A DNA stretch of 64,000 nt from Variovorax paradoxus (lineage in GTDB: Bacteria > Pseudomonadota > Gammaproteobacteria > Burkholderiales > Burkholderiaceae_C): positions 1-64,000 of the forward strand of contig NZ_JAGGNU010000007.1 in NCBI RefSeq assembly GCF_018614915.1. Reading direction: 5' to 3'. The notes beneath the pieces are model-generated. The model was not told the DNA's origin, searched no databases, and was given only the letters and a program-made list of their open reading frames with translations. Positions 1 through 8,719 of this stretch are shown here, one piece after another. The position numbers were made by a program, and so were the translations under genes. How positions within the stretch are numbered: the first letter of the stretch is position 1; the number at the start of each line of letters is the position of its first letter.

Positions 1-490
1 TGCCGATACAGGCTCAAGCCTGGTCGCATAGCTGTAGGAGATCTCCGCGCCCTCCTCCGGCTCGTTGAACTCAAAGCATCCTTGTGCGTGTGGGCGCCCC
101 GCGTAGCAAAGCGGGCGCAGTCGTCCGCATCCTGCCGACCAATGTCGCTGTTCGGCCTATTCTGTTGAAAAACTCGCCCTGGCGGTCTGAGTGCATCTTT
201 CGGGGGGTACTCGACCCCTTGCCCGCCTCACGATCGCGGCTCCTGATGCGTTCTACGAGGTCGGTTTCGACCGGTGCTGCGCCGCGTCATGAGCGAGTCG
301 AGTTTTTCAACACAATCGGCCAGCAGCGGTCGGTCGTCAACACGGCCAAGTTCGCACGAAAGCGGACATTCATCGCGTCGCATTCTGTCGCTGAAGCGCG
401 ACATCATGAAGCCTTCCGACTCCTCGGAATCCTGCATTCAGCCGTTCAGCCGAAGCCGGATCTGCTGAGGAAGCGAACGGCAGCGCCGGG
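1..490. other. Left edge, no confident gene
   Basis: I find no gene here that I can defend. On the minus strand the frame in register with position 1 is open from about 156 to the window edge and reads like real protein (it includes GCFEFNEPEEGAEISYSYA), so a gene end may run off the left side. It has no visible start and is closed by a stop near 157-159, inside the inverted repeat at 154-321. Other frames in the stretch look non-coding. Confidence 0.25.
154..321. repeat. Inverted repeat, IS-end or MITE-like
   Basis: Two 23-base arms at 154-176 and 299-321 are inverted copies with two mismatches; both contain the run TGTTGAAAAACTCG in opposite orientation. The whole unit is about 168 bases, too short for a transposase. 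Similar TGTTGAAAAACTC termini occur on insertion sequences in proteobacteria, but I cannot name the family. It could be a non-autonomous element or a collapsed insertion sequence. No clear flanking target duplication is visible. Confidence 0.5.
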
Positions 491-1696
491 TCACCCGCAA
501 GCCACAGCTCCACTCCTCACTAGGTCCTCGATCTCCGCCTCGCCATACCCCAACGCCAACAGCACCTCGCGCGTGTGCTGCCCGAGCCGCGGCGCGCCGG
601 TGCGTACCGAGCCGGGCGTTTCCGAGAACTTGATCGGCAGCCCCAACGCCCGCGTCTTGCCGGCTTTCGGGTGATCGACCTCGACCACCATGGCACGCGC
701 CGCCACTTGCGGGTCGGCGAGCATGTCGCCGATCTTGTTGATCGGGCCCACGGGCACGCCGGCGGCATCGAGGTCGGCAATCCAGACGGCGGAATCGCGT
801 GTGATTGTGCGGGCGGCGATCACGTCCGCGAGTTCCCGCTTGTGCGCCATGCGATCAGCATTGGTCTTGAAGCGCGGGTCGTCGACCAGCTCGGGTGAGC
901 CGATGACGGCGGCGATGCGCTCCCAGTTCGCCTGGTTCGCGCCGCCGATGTTGATCCAGCCATCGCGCGTCGGGAACGCTTGGTAGGGCGCGGCGAGCAG
1001 GTGGCTCGAGCCCGTGGGCTGGGGGTTCGCGCCGGTCGCGAAATAGAGCGCGGACTGCCAATAGGTCTGCTGCACGGCCGCCTCCATCAGCGAGGTGTCG
1101 ACCATCTGCCCCCGGCCGGTGACATTGCGGTTGACCACGGCCGACACCACGCCAAGGGCGGCCAGGATGCCGGCATTGATGTCCGACACCGGCGTGCCCG
1201 CCTTCATCGGTTCGCCCCCGGGCTGTCCGGTCACGCTCATCAGGCCCGAGACGCCTTGCGCGATGAGGTCGAAGCCGCCCCGGTCTGCATACGGCCCGGT
1301 GCGGCCATACCCCGAGATGGCGCAATAGATGAGGCGCGGGTTGAGCTGCCGCAGCACCGCGTAGCCCAGCCCGAGCTTTTCCAGCGTCCCCGGCCGGTAG
1401 TTCTCGATCAGCACGTCGGCGTTCGCAACCAGGCGCTCGACCGCCGCGCGCCCGCCCTCGAGCTTGAGGTTCACGGCGATGCCGCGCTTGTTGCGGTTCA
1501 TCACCAGGAACGGGGCCGACTCGCCATCGATCGTGTGCTGGCGGTACGAGCGGCTGTCGTCGCCGTCCGGCAGCTTCTCGACCTTGATAACGTCGGCGCC
1601 CAGGTCGGCGAGCATCAGGCCGCACGTGGGCCCGGCCATGATCTGCGCCAGCTCGACGACCTTGAGGCCTTGCAGCGGTCCGGCGATGGCGCTCAT
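491..1696 (-). CDS. CaiB/BaiF family (class III) CoA-transferase
   Basis: A 401-residue class III CoA-transferase, the family of formyl-CoA transferase and BaiF. These enzymes move CoA from an acyl-CoA donor to a carboxylic acid through an aspartyl-CoA thioester. The N-terminus has the family run VVELAQIMAGPTCG (about 13-26) and the CoA-binding region NYRPGTLEKLG. Asp172 in PVSDINAG fits the catalytic aspartate. It is the last gene of the TRAP operon; its ATG overlaps the stop of the enoyl-CoA hydratase by four bases. It probably activates the acid imported by the transporter. Substrate and CoA donor cannot be read from sequence. Confidence 0.9.
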   Translation of the reverse strand: MSAIAGPLQGLKVVELAQIMAGPTCGLMLADLGADVIKVEKLPDGDDSRSYRQHTIDGESAPFLVMNRNKRGIAVNLKLEGGRAAVERLVANADVLIENYRPGTLEKLGLGYAVLRQLNPRLIYCAISGYGRTGPYADRGGFDLIAQGVSGLMSVTGQPGGEPMKAGTPVSDINAGILAALGVVSAVVNRNVTGRGQMVDTSLMEAAVQQTYWQSALYFATGANPQPTGSSHLLAAPYQAFPTRDGWINIGGANQANWERIAAVIGSPELVDDPRFKTNADRMAHKRELADVIAARTITRDSAVWIADLDAAGVPVGPINKIGDMLADPQVAARAMVVEVDHPKAGKTRALGLPIKFSETPGSVRTGAPRLGQHTREVLLALGYGEAEIEDLVRSGAVACG

Positions 1697-2472
1697 CGCC
1701 CCTTGAACTCCGGCGCTGTCTTGGCCAGGAAGGCCCGAACCCCGATGCGAAAGTCCTCGGTATCGAAGCAGGCGAAGCCTTCATCGATCTCGGCGCCCGT
1801 CAACGGCGCGGGGTCGCGCAAGCGCCGCGCGAAGCGCTTGTGCCAGCGCGCTACGAGCGGGGCGCCCGCGGCGATGCGCCGGGCGGTGGCCTGCGCTTCG
1901 GCGGCGACCTGCTCGTCGGGCACGACGCGGGTCACGAGCCCCTTGCCCAGCGCTTCGCGGGCGTCGAACACACGCCCTTCGAGCAGCATTTCGAGCGCGA
2001 CGGCCTCGCCCACCAGGCGGATCAGGGCGCCGATCTCGGCATGCGCCATCACCAGCCCCAGCCGGTTGATCGGTACCCCGAAGCGGCTCGATTCGCCGCA
2101 GATGCGCAGGTCGGCCAGCCCCGCGATCTCGAGCCCGCCGCCGACGCAGATGCCGTGGATCTGGGCCACCACCGGGTGCCGGCACCCGTCGATCGCTTCG
2201 ATCGTGCGCGCCATCACCTTGCCGTACTCGCGAGCCTGCTCGCTGTTCGCGCGCTCTTGCTCGAACTCGGCGATGTCGTTGCCTGGCGCGAAGGCCTGCT
2301 CGCCGGCGCCGCGCAGCACGATGCAGCGCAGGGTGTCGTCGGCGTCGAGCTCGAGGAACAGGTCGCCCAGGCGGCGCCACATGGACTTGGTGAGCGCGTT
2401 GAGCTTCTCGGGGCGGTTGAGCACGACGGTCGCGATGTCGCCCTCGCGTTGGGCCAGGACGGTGTCTGTCAT
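1693..2472 (-). CDS. Enoyl-CoA hydratase/isomerase family protein
   Basis: A 259-residue crotonase-fold protein of normal length. The oxyanion-hole segments are visible: GAGEQAFAPGNDIAEF near residues 55-70 and the glycine-rich HGICVGGGLEIA near 102-113. Members hydrate, isomerise or cleave acyl-CoA thioesters in the cytoplasm. It lies seven bases after dctM and overlaps the CoA-transferase start (ATGA), so the two enzymes are probably made together and act on the same acyl-CoA. The exact reaction is not predictable, because crotonase subfamilies differ at the catalytic carboxylates. Confidence 0.88.
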   Translation of the reverse strand: MTDTVLAQREGDIATVVLNRPEKLNALTKSMWRRLGDLFLELDADDTLRCIVLRGAGEQAFAPGNDIAEFEQERANSEQAREYGKVMARTIEAIDGCRHPVVAQIHGICVGGGLEIAGLADLRICGESSRFGVPINRLGLVMAHAEIGALIRLVGEAVALEMLLEGRVFDAREALGKGLVTRVVPDEQVAAEAQATARRIAAGAPLVARWHKRFARRLRDPAPLTGAEIDEGFACFDTEDFRIGVRAFLAKTAPEFKGR

Positions 2473-2478
2473 CGTCGC

Positions 2479-3762
2479 CTACCCGTAGAAGTAGTTCACC
2501 AGCCCAAGTCCGGTGACCGGGATGTAGGTCACCATCAGCAGCACCGCGAGCAGCACCCCGATGAGCCAGATGTTGACCTTGGTCACCTCCCACACGCTGG
2601 CCTTGGCGATCGAGCACGCAACCATCAGGACGGAAGCCACCGGCGGTGTCTGCTGGCCGATGCCGAGGTTGATCGTGACGATGAGGCCGAAGTGCACCGG
2701 ATCGATGCCGACCGCACGCACGACCGGCATGACGACCGGCACGACGAGGATGATGGCCGCCGCCGAATGCAGGAACATGCCCAGCAGCACGAACAGCAGG
2801 TTCAGCAGCGCCAGCACCAGCCACTTGTTGGTGGTGACCTGCGTGATCGTGCGTGCGAGCTGCTGAGGGGCCTGGATCTCGGTGAGGTAGGTGCCCAGCA
2901 GCGCCGAGGCGGCCACCAGCAGCATCACCACCGCCGTCTGCACGCCGCCTTCGATGATCGCGGCCTTGAGGTGCCTCGGATCGAGCTCGCGGTACACCAC
3001 GAGGCCGATGAACAGCGCCGCGACCACCGCGAGCGCCGCGCCTTCGGTGGCCGTGACCACGCCGCCGAAAATGGCGCCGAGGATGATCAGCGGCAGCGTG
3101 AGAGCCCAGAACGCCTCGCGGAACGTGCGCCGCACCCGCGCCCACTGGAAGGCCTCTTCACGCGGCAGGTCATAGCGCTGTGCAAACCAGTGCGCCATGC
3201 CCATCAGACCGAAGCCGCCGATCACGCCGGGCACGATGCCGGCCACGAACAGCTTCACGACCGAGGTCTCGGCCATCACCGCATACAGGATCATCGGGAT
3301 CGAGGGGGGAATGATCACGGCGAGCGTCGCCGCCGACGACATGACCGCCGCGGCGACCGGCGCGGGATAGCCCTTGGCTTTCATCGCCGGGATGAGGATC
3401 GATCCCAGCGCAGAAACATCGGCCACGGCCGAGCCCGAGATCTCCGCGAAGAACATCGACGAGCCGATGGACACCATCGCCAGGCCGCCGCGCACGAAGC
3501 CGATCAACGCCGAGGCCAAGGCGATCAGCCGCCTCGAGATGCCCGACGCGTTCATGATCGCGCCGGCGAGGATGAAGAGCGGGATGGCGATCAGCGGAAA
3601 ACTCGTCGCGCCGTTGTACAGCACTATCGGCAGGTTGGGCAGCGAGCCGACGCCGTGCGTGACCACCATCGCGATCGACGCCACCAGGCCCAGCGACACC
3701 GCGATCGGCACGTCGAGCACGACCAGCGCGAGCACGCAGGCGAAGAGCAGCAGGATTTCCAT
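2479..3762 (-). CDS. dctM: TRAP transporter large permease (DctM family)
   Basis: A 427-residue, very hydrophobic protein with about a dozen membrane segments, typical of the DctM/SiaM large subunit. This subunit carries the sodium-coupled transport path of tripartite ATP-independent periplasmic transporters in the inner membrane. Family stretches such as GLVASIAMVVTHGVG at the N-terminus, PLFILAGAIMNASGISRRL near residue 60 and the PPSIPMILYAV loop are present. Its start shares one base with the stop of the small permease gene, so translation is probably coupled. The solute is unknown; the downstream CoA enzymes suggest a carboxylate. Confidence 0.95.
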   Translation of the reverse strand: MEILLLFACVLALVVLDVPIAVSLGLVASIAMVVTHGVGSLPNLPIVLYNGATSFPLIAIPLFILAGAIMNASGISRRLIALASALIGFVRGGLAMVSIGSSMFFAEISGSAVADVSALGSILIPAMKAKGYPAPVAAAVMSSAATLAVIIPPSIPMILYAVMAETSVVKLFVAGIVPGVIGGFGLMGMAHWFAQRYDLPREEAFQWARVRRTFREAFWALTLPLIILGAIFGGVVTATEGAALAVVAALFIGLVVYRELDPRHLKAAIIEGGVQTAVVMLLVAASALLGTYLTEIQAPQQLARTITQVTTNKWLVLALLNLLFVLLGMFLHSAAAIILVVPVVMPVVRAVGIDPVHFGLIVTINLGIGQQTPPVASVLMVACSIAKASVWEVTKVNIWLIGVLLAVLLMVTYIPVTGLGLVNYFYG

Positions 3763-4268
3763 CAGTGCGACGCTTCACCGGCGACGCCGCTCTCGCTGCC
3801 CGCGTCGGCCAGCGCACGCGGCAGGTGCAGCAACTCGGCCGCAACGACCAGCGCGGCGCTGATCGGCACCACCGACTGCACGAAGCCGACCGACACTTCG
3901 GGCAGGCTCACGAGGTGATCGGTGTGGAGCACGCCGAGCACCGTGTAGCCCGTCCAGCCCACCAGCAGGAAGAAGGCGATCACGAGAATCTCGGCCAGCA
4001 GCCGGGCCAGGACGCGCACGCGCGGCGGCATCATCGCGACCAGCTCCGGGCAACCGATGTGGGCGCGCTTCACCGCGGCCAGCGCCGAGCCGTAGAACGT
4101 GAGCCAGGCCAGAAGGATCGACGCGACCTCGTCGTACCAGACGAGCGAATAGCCCGCGCTGCGAAAGACCACCCCCGCGGTCACCTCGAGGGCCAGCACG
4201 GCCATCAGCGCGATGACCATCCACTCCAGCGCCTGCTCGTAGCGCCGGCGGATCGTTGCCATCGACAT
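3762..4268 (-). CDS. dctQ: TRAP transporter small permease (DctQ family)
   Basis: A 168-residue membrane protein with four predicted helices, the usual size and topology of DctQ, which joins the large permease in the inner membrane. The segment SLVWYDEVASILLAWLTFYGSALA matches the conserved helix 2 region (W-DE-A--LLAWLTFLG). Met3 (position 4262) is an alternative start. It sits between dctP, five bases upstream, and dctM, which it overlaps by one base. Confidence 0.93.
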   Translation of the reverse strand: MSMATIRRRYEQALEWMVIALMAVLALEVTAGVVFRSAGYSLVWYDEVASILLAWLTFYGSALAAVKRAHIGCPELVAMMPPRVRVLARLLAEILVIAFFLLVGWTGYTVLGVLHTDHLVSLPEVSVGFVQSVVPISAALVVAAELLHLPRALADAGSESGVAGEASH

Positions 4269-4273
4269 GCCGC

Positions 4274-5245
4274 CTACCTCCCGAGCGCGATGGCGCGCTC
4301 GATGATGTCCCTGGAGCCCGCCACCTCGTTGGCGAACTCGTCGTAGACCACCTTCGATGCGGCGATGAACGCGTCCTTGTCGGGCATGTTCACCTGCATG
4401 CCGGCGGTCTTCAGCTTGCCCAGCAGCTCCGTGTCATCCCTCTCGGCCGTGGCGTAGACGAAGGCCTGCGTCTCCTTGGCCGTGTCCTCGAGGATCTTGC
4501 GCACGTCCTCGGGCAGGGTCGCCCATTTCCTGGCACCGACCGTGACATACGCCGGCGTATAGACATGGCCGGTGAGGGAGAGGTACCTCTGCACTTCCTG
4601 GAACTTGGCGCTGAAAATTTGCGTGAACGGGTTTTCCTGGCCGTCCATGACGCCGGTCTGCAGCGCGGTGAATACCTCGGAGAACTTCATCGGCGACGGG
4701 TTGGCGCCCCAGGACTGGAACATCTTCACCCGCCACTTGCCTTCGGGCACGCGCAGCTTGATGCCTTGCAGATCCGCCGGCGTGTGGATCGGCCGCTTCG
4801 AGTTGGTGACGTGCCGATAGCCGTTCTCCCACAGCGCAAGGATCTTGAGGCCCTTCTTCTCCACCTCGGGCGCGAGCCGGGTCCAGAAGAGCTCCCGCTC
4901 GATGCGGCCCATGTGCGCACGGTCCTTGACGAGATAGGGCATCTCGAAGATCCCGAAGATGTCGGATTCCGAGGACATCACGGTCGAGGGCAGCGCGATG
5001 TCCACGGTGCCGAGCTTCACCTTCTGCAGCAGTTCCTTGTCGCCGCCCAGTTGGCTCGAGCCGAACACCACCACCTTGGCCTTGCCGCCGAGCTTCGCGT
5101 TCGCGCGGCGAGCGAATTCGTCCGCGGACAGTGCGAACAGCGAATTAGGCTCGCCGACGTGCCCGAACCTGATCTCCGGCTGGGCAAGCGCCGGCAGGGT
5201 AACCAGCGCGGTGATCGCGGCAACGAGGGCGTGGCGGAACTTCAT
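4274..5245 (-). CDS. dctP: TRAP transporter substrate-binding protein (DctP family)
   Basis: A periplasmic solute receptor of about 323 residues. I use the ATG at 5245: GGAG lies seven bases upstream and the protein then begins with a clean Sec signal (MKFRHALVAAITALVTLPALA, cleaved before Q). A TTG four codons further up (5257) is the alternative. DctP-family landmarks include LRVPEGKWR and FTALQTGVMDGQENPF; the conserved arginine that pairs with a substrate carboxylate should be in the LRVPEGKWR segment. It is the first gene of the dctPQM-hydratase-CoA-transferase operon and captures the solute outside the inner membrane. Confidence 0.95.
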   Translation of the reverse strand: MKFRHALVAAITALVTLPALAQPEIRFGHVGEPNSLFALSADEFARRANAKLGGKAKVVVFGSSQLGGDKELLQKVKLGTVDIALPSTVMSSESDIFGIFEMPYLVKDRAHMGRIERELFWTRLAPEVEKKGLKILALWENGYRHVTNSKRPIHTPADLQGIKLRVPEGKWRVKMFQSWGANPSPMKFSEVFTALQTGVMDGQENPFTQIFSAKFQEVQRYLSLTGHVYTPAYVTVGARKWATLPEDVRKILEDTAKETQAFVYATAERDDTELLGKLKTAGMQVNMPDKDAFIAASKVVYDEFANEVAGSRDIIERAIALGR

Positions 5246-5380
5246 GGCCGGCTCCAAGGAAGCGTTACACCCGATGATGAGGGATCGAAAAGCCGGCGGC
5301 CTCAGGTCAAGTACCTAAGGACCGATACCGCTGGGATCGGGCCATTTCCATTGCCTGGGCGCCGAGTCGAAAATGGCGGC

Positions 5381-6199
5381 GTGTTTTCCCTGTCCATCGT
5401 CCAAGAGGCAACCCGGCGCGCCCTGGCAAGCGGTACGCTGCAGCCGATCGAGACCGACACCATCTTGCTCGATGACGATGGCGTCCCTTTCATCGTGCGC
5501 GCGGTATCGAGCCTCGCGCGCAGGGATGAGGCGCGTCATGCCGCGGTGGCCGCAGATCCGCTGGGCGACTTCGATCCGGATCTGTTCGTAGCCGACCTCG
5601 CGCCTTCGCACTACATTCTGCTGAACAAGTTCCACCTGCTCGCCGGGCATGTGCTACTCGTAACGCGGCGCTTCGAACGCCAGGAGCGCCTGCTCACCAT
5701 CGAGGATTTCGGGGCGCTGATCACCTGCCTGAGCGAAGTCGACGGGCTCGGTTTCTACAACGGCGGCATGCAAGCCGGGGCCAGCCAACCACGCAAACAC
5801 CTGCAGTTCGTGCCGCTCCCGCTCGCGCCGGAAAGCCCGGACGAAGTACCGATGGAGCGGCTGCTCGGCGGCCCTCGACTGGCGTTCAGGCATGCGTTCT
5901 CACGCATCGCGCCGCAGGAATCCGCTCCCGCATGGCACGCGCTCTATCGTGAGTTGCTTCAGCGGGTCGGCATTTCCGCCGTCGCCGCCGCAGAAGGGGA
6001 GTTTCAGTCGGCGCCCTACAACCTGCTCGTTCGCCGAACCTGGATGCTCGTCGTGCCGCGTTCGCGCGCATGCTTCGAATCGATTCCGGTGAACGCGCTC
6101 GGGTTTGCTGGCTCGTTGTTCGTGCGTCGGCAAGTGGACCTGCAACGCGTCCGTGCCGTCGGACCAATGCAGCTGCTTCGCGCGGTGGCGATACCCTAG
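5381..6199 (+). CDS. ATP adenylyltransferase / Ap4A phosphorylase-like protein
   Basis: About 272 residues, related to the Ap4A phosphorylase I family (split diadenosine tetraphosphate to ATP and ADP, or run the reverse). The N-terminus (QEATRRALASGTLQPI), the middle (HYILLNKFHLLAGHVLLVTRRFE) and the nucleotide site GASQPRKHLQFVPLPL follow the family. In the HxHxQ motif the first histidine is Arg; the second, which carries the nucleotidyl intermediate in GalT-like enzymes, is kept. The start is the in-frame GTG at 5381, the closest match to family N-termini; its ribosome site is weak and an upstream TTG at 5351 is possible. It is divergent from dctP. Confidence 0.75.
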   Translation: MFSLSIVQEATRRALASGTLQPIETDTILLDDDGVPFIVRAVSSLARRDEARHAAVAADPLGDFDPDLFVADLAPSHYILLNKFHLLAGHVLLVTRRFERQERLLTIEDFGALITCLSEVDGLGFYNGGMQAGASQPRKHLQFVPLPLAPESPDEVPMERLLGGPRLAFRHAFSRIAPQESAPAWHALYRELLQRVGISAVAAAEGEFQSAPYNLLVRRTWMLVVPRSRACFESIPVNALGFAGSLFVRRQVDLQRVRAVGPMQLLRAVAIP

Positions 6200-6781
6200 G
6201 AGGGGACGCGGAGTCCAAGAAGTATGGGCTCGTTCCGGCAGCAGCACGCGTCCGAGAAGTGGGCCGCGCGCAGGAAACGCGGATCGGCAAAGCACTGCTT
6301 GCGATGGGTTACGTGCGCACTCGCGTGCGGCGAGGGGACGCTCGGCCCTACCTGTACACCCGCCGCCCTACTTCGGCCCTACGCGATAACGGCATGGGGT
6401 GAGGCCATGGTTTTCATTCTGGCAGTCGGCACGGCCGAACCCAATGCCGCCGAGGCGGCAACCATCAAAGCCCTTGGCCTCGTCCTAGCCGAGCACCGCC
6501 ATGTGGCCCTTCGCGTCGCGGCGCACCGCAGCGGGCGAGCCGGCCGACAGCATCGAGCACTTTCGCGATCCTGCTCGTGAGGCAGGCGAGCTTGACGCGG
6601 CGACGCCCGCGGTCGGATGGCTTCAGGCAGCGGGACAAGCGCAACGAGTAGGCGGCACTCAGCACGGTGCTGAGACCGCAAGCGGCCGATAGTCTCGCAT
6701 GCGTCACTGAGACCACAGGTGGCAGATGGGTTGGCGCCCATCTTTGCATGTCGACAAAGCGGATCGATCCCCGCCCAGTGG
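6200..6781. other. No gene seen
   Basis: About 580 bases between the Ap4A phosphorylase-like gene and the damaged ATPase gene. Open frames of 60-140 codons occur on both strands, but none has a believable composition, start or domain. No RNA gene or repeat stands out. Confidence 0.4.
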
Positions 6782-7630
6782 CTACGACTGCATCTCGACA
6801 GTGTCATTGTCTACGATTGCGATTGAGTCGTTCTGCTTTGCGTCCACCTTCATAACATCGTCGAGGCAGCTAGCCACATGCTGAAGGTCGAGTACCGCGC
6901 TTGGATCGCGCAGGCGAGCTTTTGCCAGTTCTAGCGCTTGATCCATTTCTCTGGCGGAACTCCAATCCCGAAGCGCGAGATAGAGAAGAGCATGGACGCT
7001 CACCTTCGTGACGCTAGTCGCTCCCCGATTCAGCATACTGATGACTCTAAATAGTCGTTCGAACGGGTTATCGAACTTTGGCAGCACGAAGCGATGCTCA
7101 GTGGGAATACGACTCAGAAAGTCGGGCCACTTGGGTTTCTTCTCTAAAAAGTCACGATGACTGCTAAGGGCATAGAAACCCACAATATTTTGTTTCGCAA
7201 ACGAAACCTCTTTTTCCTGAAAGAAGAATTTATCCCCATTAATTGGCGCGATTAACTTCTGAAATATGCTGCGCCCGTCGATCTCTGTGTCGACTTCGTC
7301 AATAAATAAGACGACGTCTCGATGGGCAGGGGTGCTGGCTCGCCGAGGGTTGCCAGACCTGGCCGCCCCACGAGCCAGGTCTGTCGCGGTTATTGGCCGG
7401 CCCTGCATCCCCCGCCTTGCGCGCCTGGTTTCGGTCGACCTGACGAGGCGTCCGTACCGGTCAAGCCGTGCGCGACTGATGAGTTCGGTGATCGCCGGAA
7501 CCATCTTCGACAAGACCCGGATCGCGTGATCGATTCGCGCAGGGTGCAACGGCGTGCGCCCCGCTTGCGACTCGGCGGGGATCATCGCCGCCATCCTGAA
7601 AGCGACGTCATCGAGCGCATCCTCACGCAC
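6782..7630 (-). pseudogene. Beheaded AAA-type ATPase remnant
   Basis: An open frame of 282 codons from a GTG. Only its last two thirds look like protein. Residues 106-115 (DVVLFIDEVD) are a good Walker B, followed by an AAA-like body (IFQKLIAPINGDKFFF, FYALSSHRDFLEKKPKWPDFLSRIP) and a helical tail. No Walker A (GxxxxGKT) exists in the first 100 residues or in the other minus frames just upstream. The base composition switches from AT-rich below about 7325 to GC-rich above it, right before Walker B. I read this as the 3' part of an acquired ATPase gene whose 5' half was lost by recombination. The family and role of the intact gene are unknown to me. Confidence 0.5.
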
Positions 7631-7700
7631 CTGCGTCTGCAGGCGCTTGCGCCGCCGTGCGCTCCAGCGAGTGGGCCGTCAACGGCCCACTCGGCTTGAC
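7325..7700 (+). mobile_element. Possible transposase debris
   Basis: Short plus-strand stretches resemble transposase pieces. Around 7480-7528 one frame reads SSVIAGTIFDKTRIA, like the segment after the zinc ribbon of IS1595/IS1016-type transposases. Around 7590-7660 another frame reads SDVIERILTHLRLQALAPP, like the C-terminal end of IS91-type transposases; the preceding IIAAIL is in a different frame. Neither is a usable gene. The resemblance is from memory and short, so the assignment is tentative, but it would explain the abrupt junction with the ATPase remnant. Confidence 0.3.
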
Positions 7701-7848
7701 TGAGCCCAGACCCATCGCTGTTCGAGCGGCCCCCGCACCGAGGCCACAGGTTTGGCTGCGTGCGACCGACGCCGAAAAGGGGCGTTTGAACTTACTATCC
7801 TCCAAAAGCAAGGTTGCTCCCTACTCTGACTGCGACAAGGAGAATGCG

Positions 7849-8391
7849 ATGACCATGGTCACTGGCTTGTTCAAGGACAAGGACAGCGCGGAGCTCGCTT
7901 TCCAGTCCGTTGTCGACCTGGGCTACGACAAGAGCGATGTCAATGTGGTCATGTCCGACGAAGTTCGCCAACGATACTTTCTCGCCCCCAACCCGACCAC
8001 AGATTATCCAGACATGACCGATCTGGAAGAAAAGGTCGATGCAGCAGATATCAACAACCCAGCGAACAACACGTGGGGTGGTCCGGTGGGTGGGACGGTG
8101 GGCACGCTTGCGCCGGTAGTTGCAGCTGTGGGCGTGTTACTGATTCCTGGCTTCGGGATAGTTGCCGGGCCCTTGGCCATAGCACTGATAGCTTCCGCAG
8201 CGACTGGTGTAGCGATCGGCCTCATGGAAATACTCAAGAATTGGGGCATTCCGGACTCGCGCGTCGAGCAGTACGAAGTCGGACTCCGTGTAGGCGGCAT
8301 TCTGCTTGGAGTGAAAGCGCACTCCGATGCAGATGCCTTGCAAATCCAGCAACGTTGGCAAGAAAGCGGTGGAGAACACATTCATTCGTAG
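7849..8391 (+). CDS. YflT-like general-stress protein with glycine-rich membrane segment
   Basis: A 180-residue protein. The start is set by AAGGAG seven bases before the ATG at 7849; the longer upstream frame has no comparable site. The N-terminus (VTGLFKDKDSAELAFQSVVDLGYDKSDVNVVMSD) resembles the YflT / general stress protein 17M domain, a ferredoxin-like fold of unknown function. Residues about 78-125 form a glycine/alanine-rich hydrophobic hairpin (GGPVGGTVGTLAPVVAAVG and GIVAGPLAIALIASAATG), followed by a second soluble part with EVGLRVGGILLGV. It is probably membrane-associated. It stands alone; the damaged DUF6572 gene follows it directly. Function unknown. Confidence 0.72.
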   Translation: MTMVTGLFKDKDSAELAFQSVVDLGYDKSDVNVVMSDEVRQRYFLAPNPTTDYPDMTDLEEKVDAADINNPANNTWGGPVGGTVGTLAPVVAAVGVLLIPGFGIVAGPLAIALIASAATGVAIGLMEILKNWGIPDSRVEQYEVGLRVGGILLGVKAHSDADALQIQQRWQESGGEHIHS

Positions 8392-8412
8392 GCCCCTGAG
8401 CCATCGCGCTGG

Positions 8413-8719
8413 CAGACCGACACGGAGTCTGGCGAAGTACGGCTGAGCATCTTCGACCACCTGCCTTGGGACACAGAGCACCTCCGGTCTCCTGCAAGAC
8501 AAAATCAACGTGTACCTTGGCTTCATCGAGTCAGGCGAAATCTATCTCTCGTACCCAAACCCCAAAGGCCGGCCATTGGTCATCGACCTGTTCACGAAAT
8601 TCCGGCCAACTGAGGACGCCGCACGCTTCCTGAAGCAGGCCGAAGCTGTCTCCGAGAACTACGGCGCGTCCTTACGCCAGGCACCGTCCACGGGCGGCTA
8701 TGCCGACGATTCGGCGTAG
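8413..8719 (+). pseudogene. DUF6572 family gene, frameshifted
   Basis: Two adjacent frames together spell one DUF6572-like protein. From about 8422 one frame reads TESGEVRLSIFDHLPWDTEHL. The next frame then continues LLQDKINVYLGFIESGEIY and SYPNPKGRPLVID to the stop at 8719. The switch, around 8478-8486, corresponds to one extra base or two lost bases. The normal N-terminus of the family is also missing: the frame upstream is open only as filler after the YflT-like gene, with no start. The 69-codon frame at 8510-8719 could be called a small gene but is only the C-terminal two thirds. A sequencing error in one base is the alternative. Confidence 0.6.

Noticed and set aside
84-674. 196-codon plus-strand frame at the left edge
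   Set aside because: It runs through the inverted repeat and antisense into the end of the CoA-transferase gene; composition is arginine/serine-rich filler and no domain is visible.
1840-3918. 692-codon plus-strand frame opposite the TRAP and hydratase genes
   Set aside because: Very His/Arg/Asp-rich sequence typical of the reverse strand of high-GC genes; the minus-strand genes there are unmistakable.
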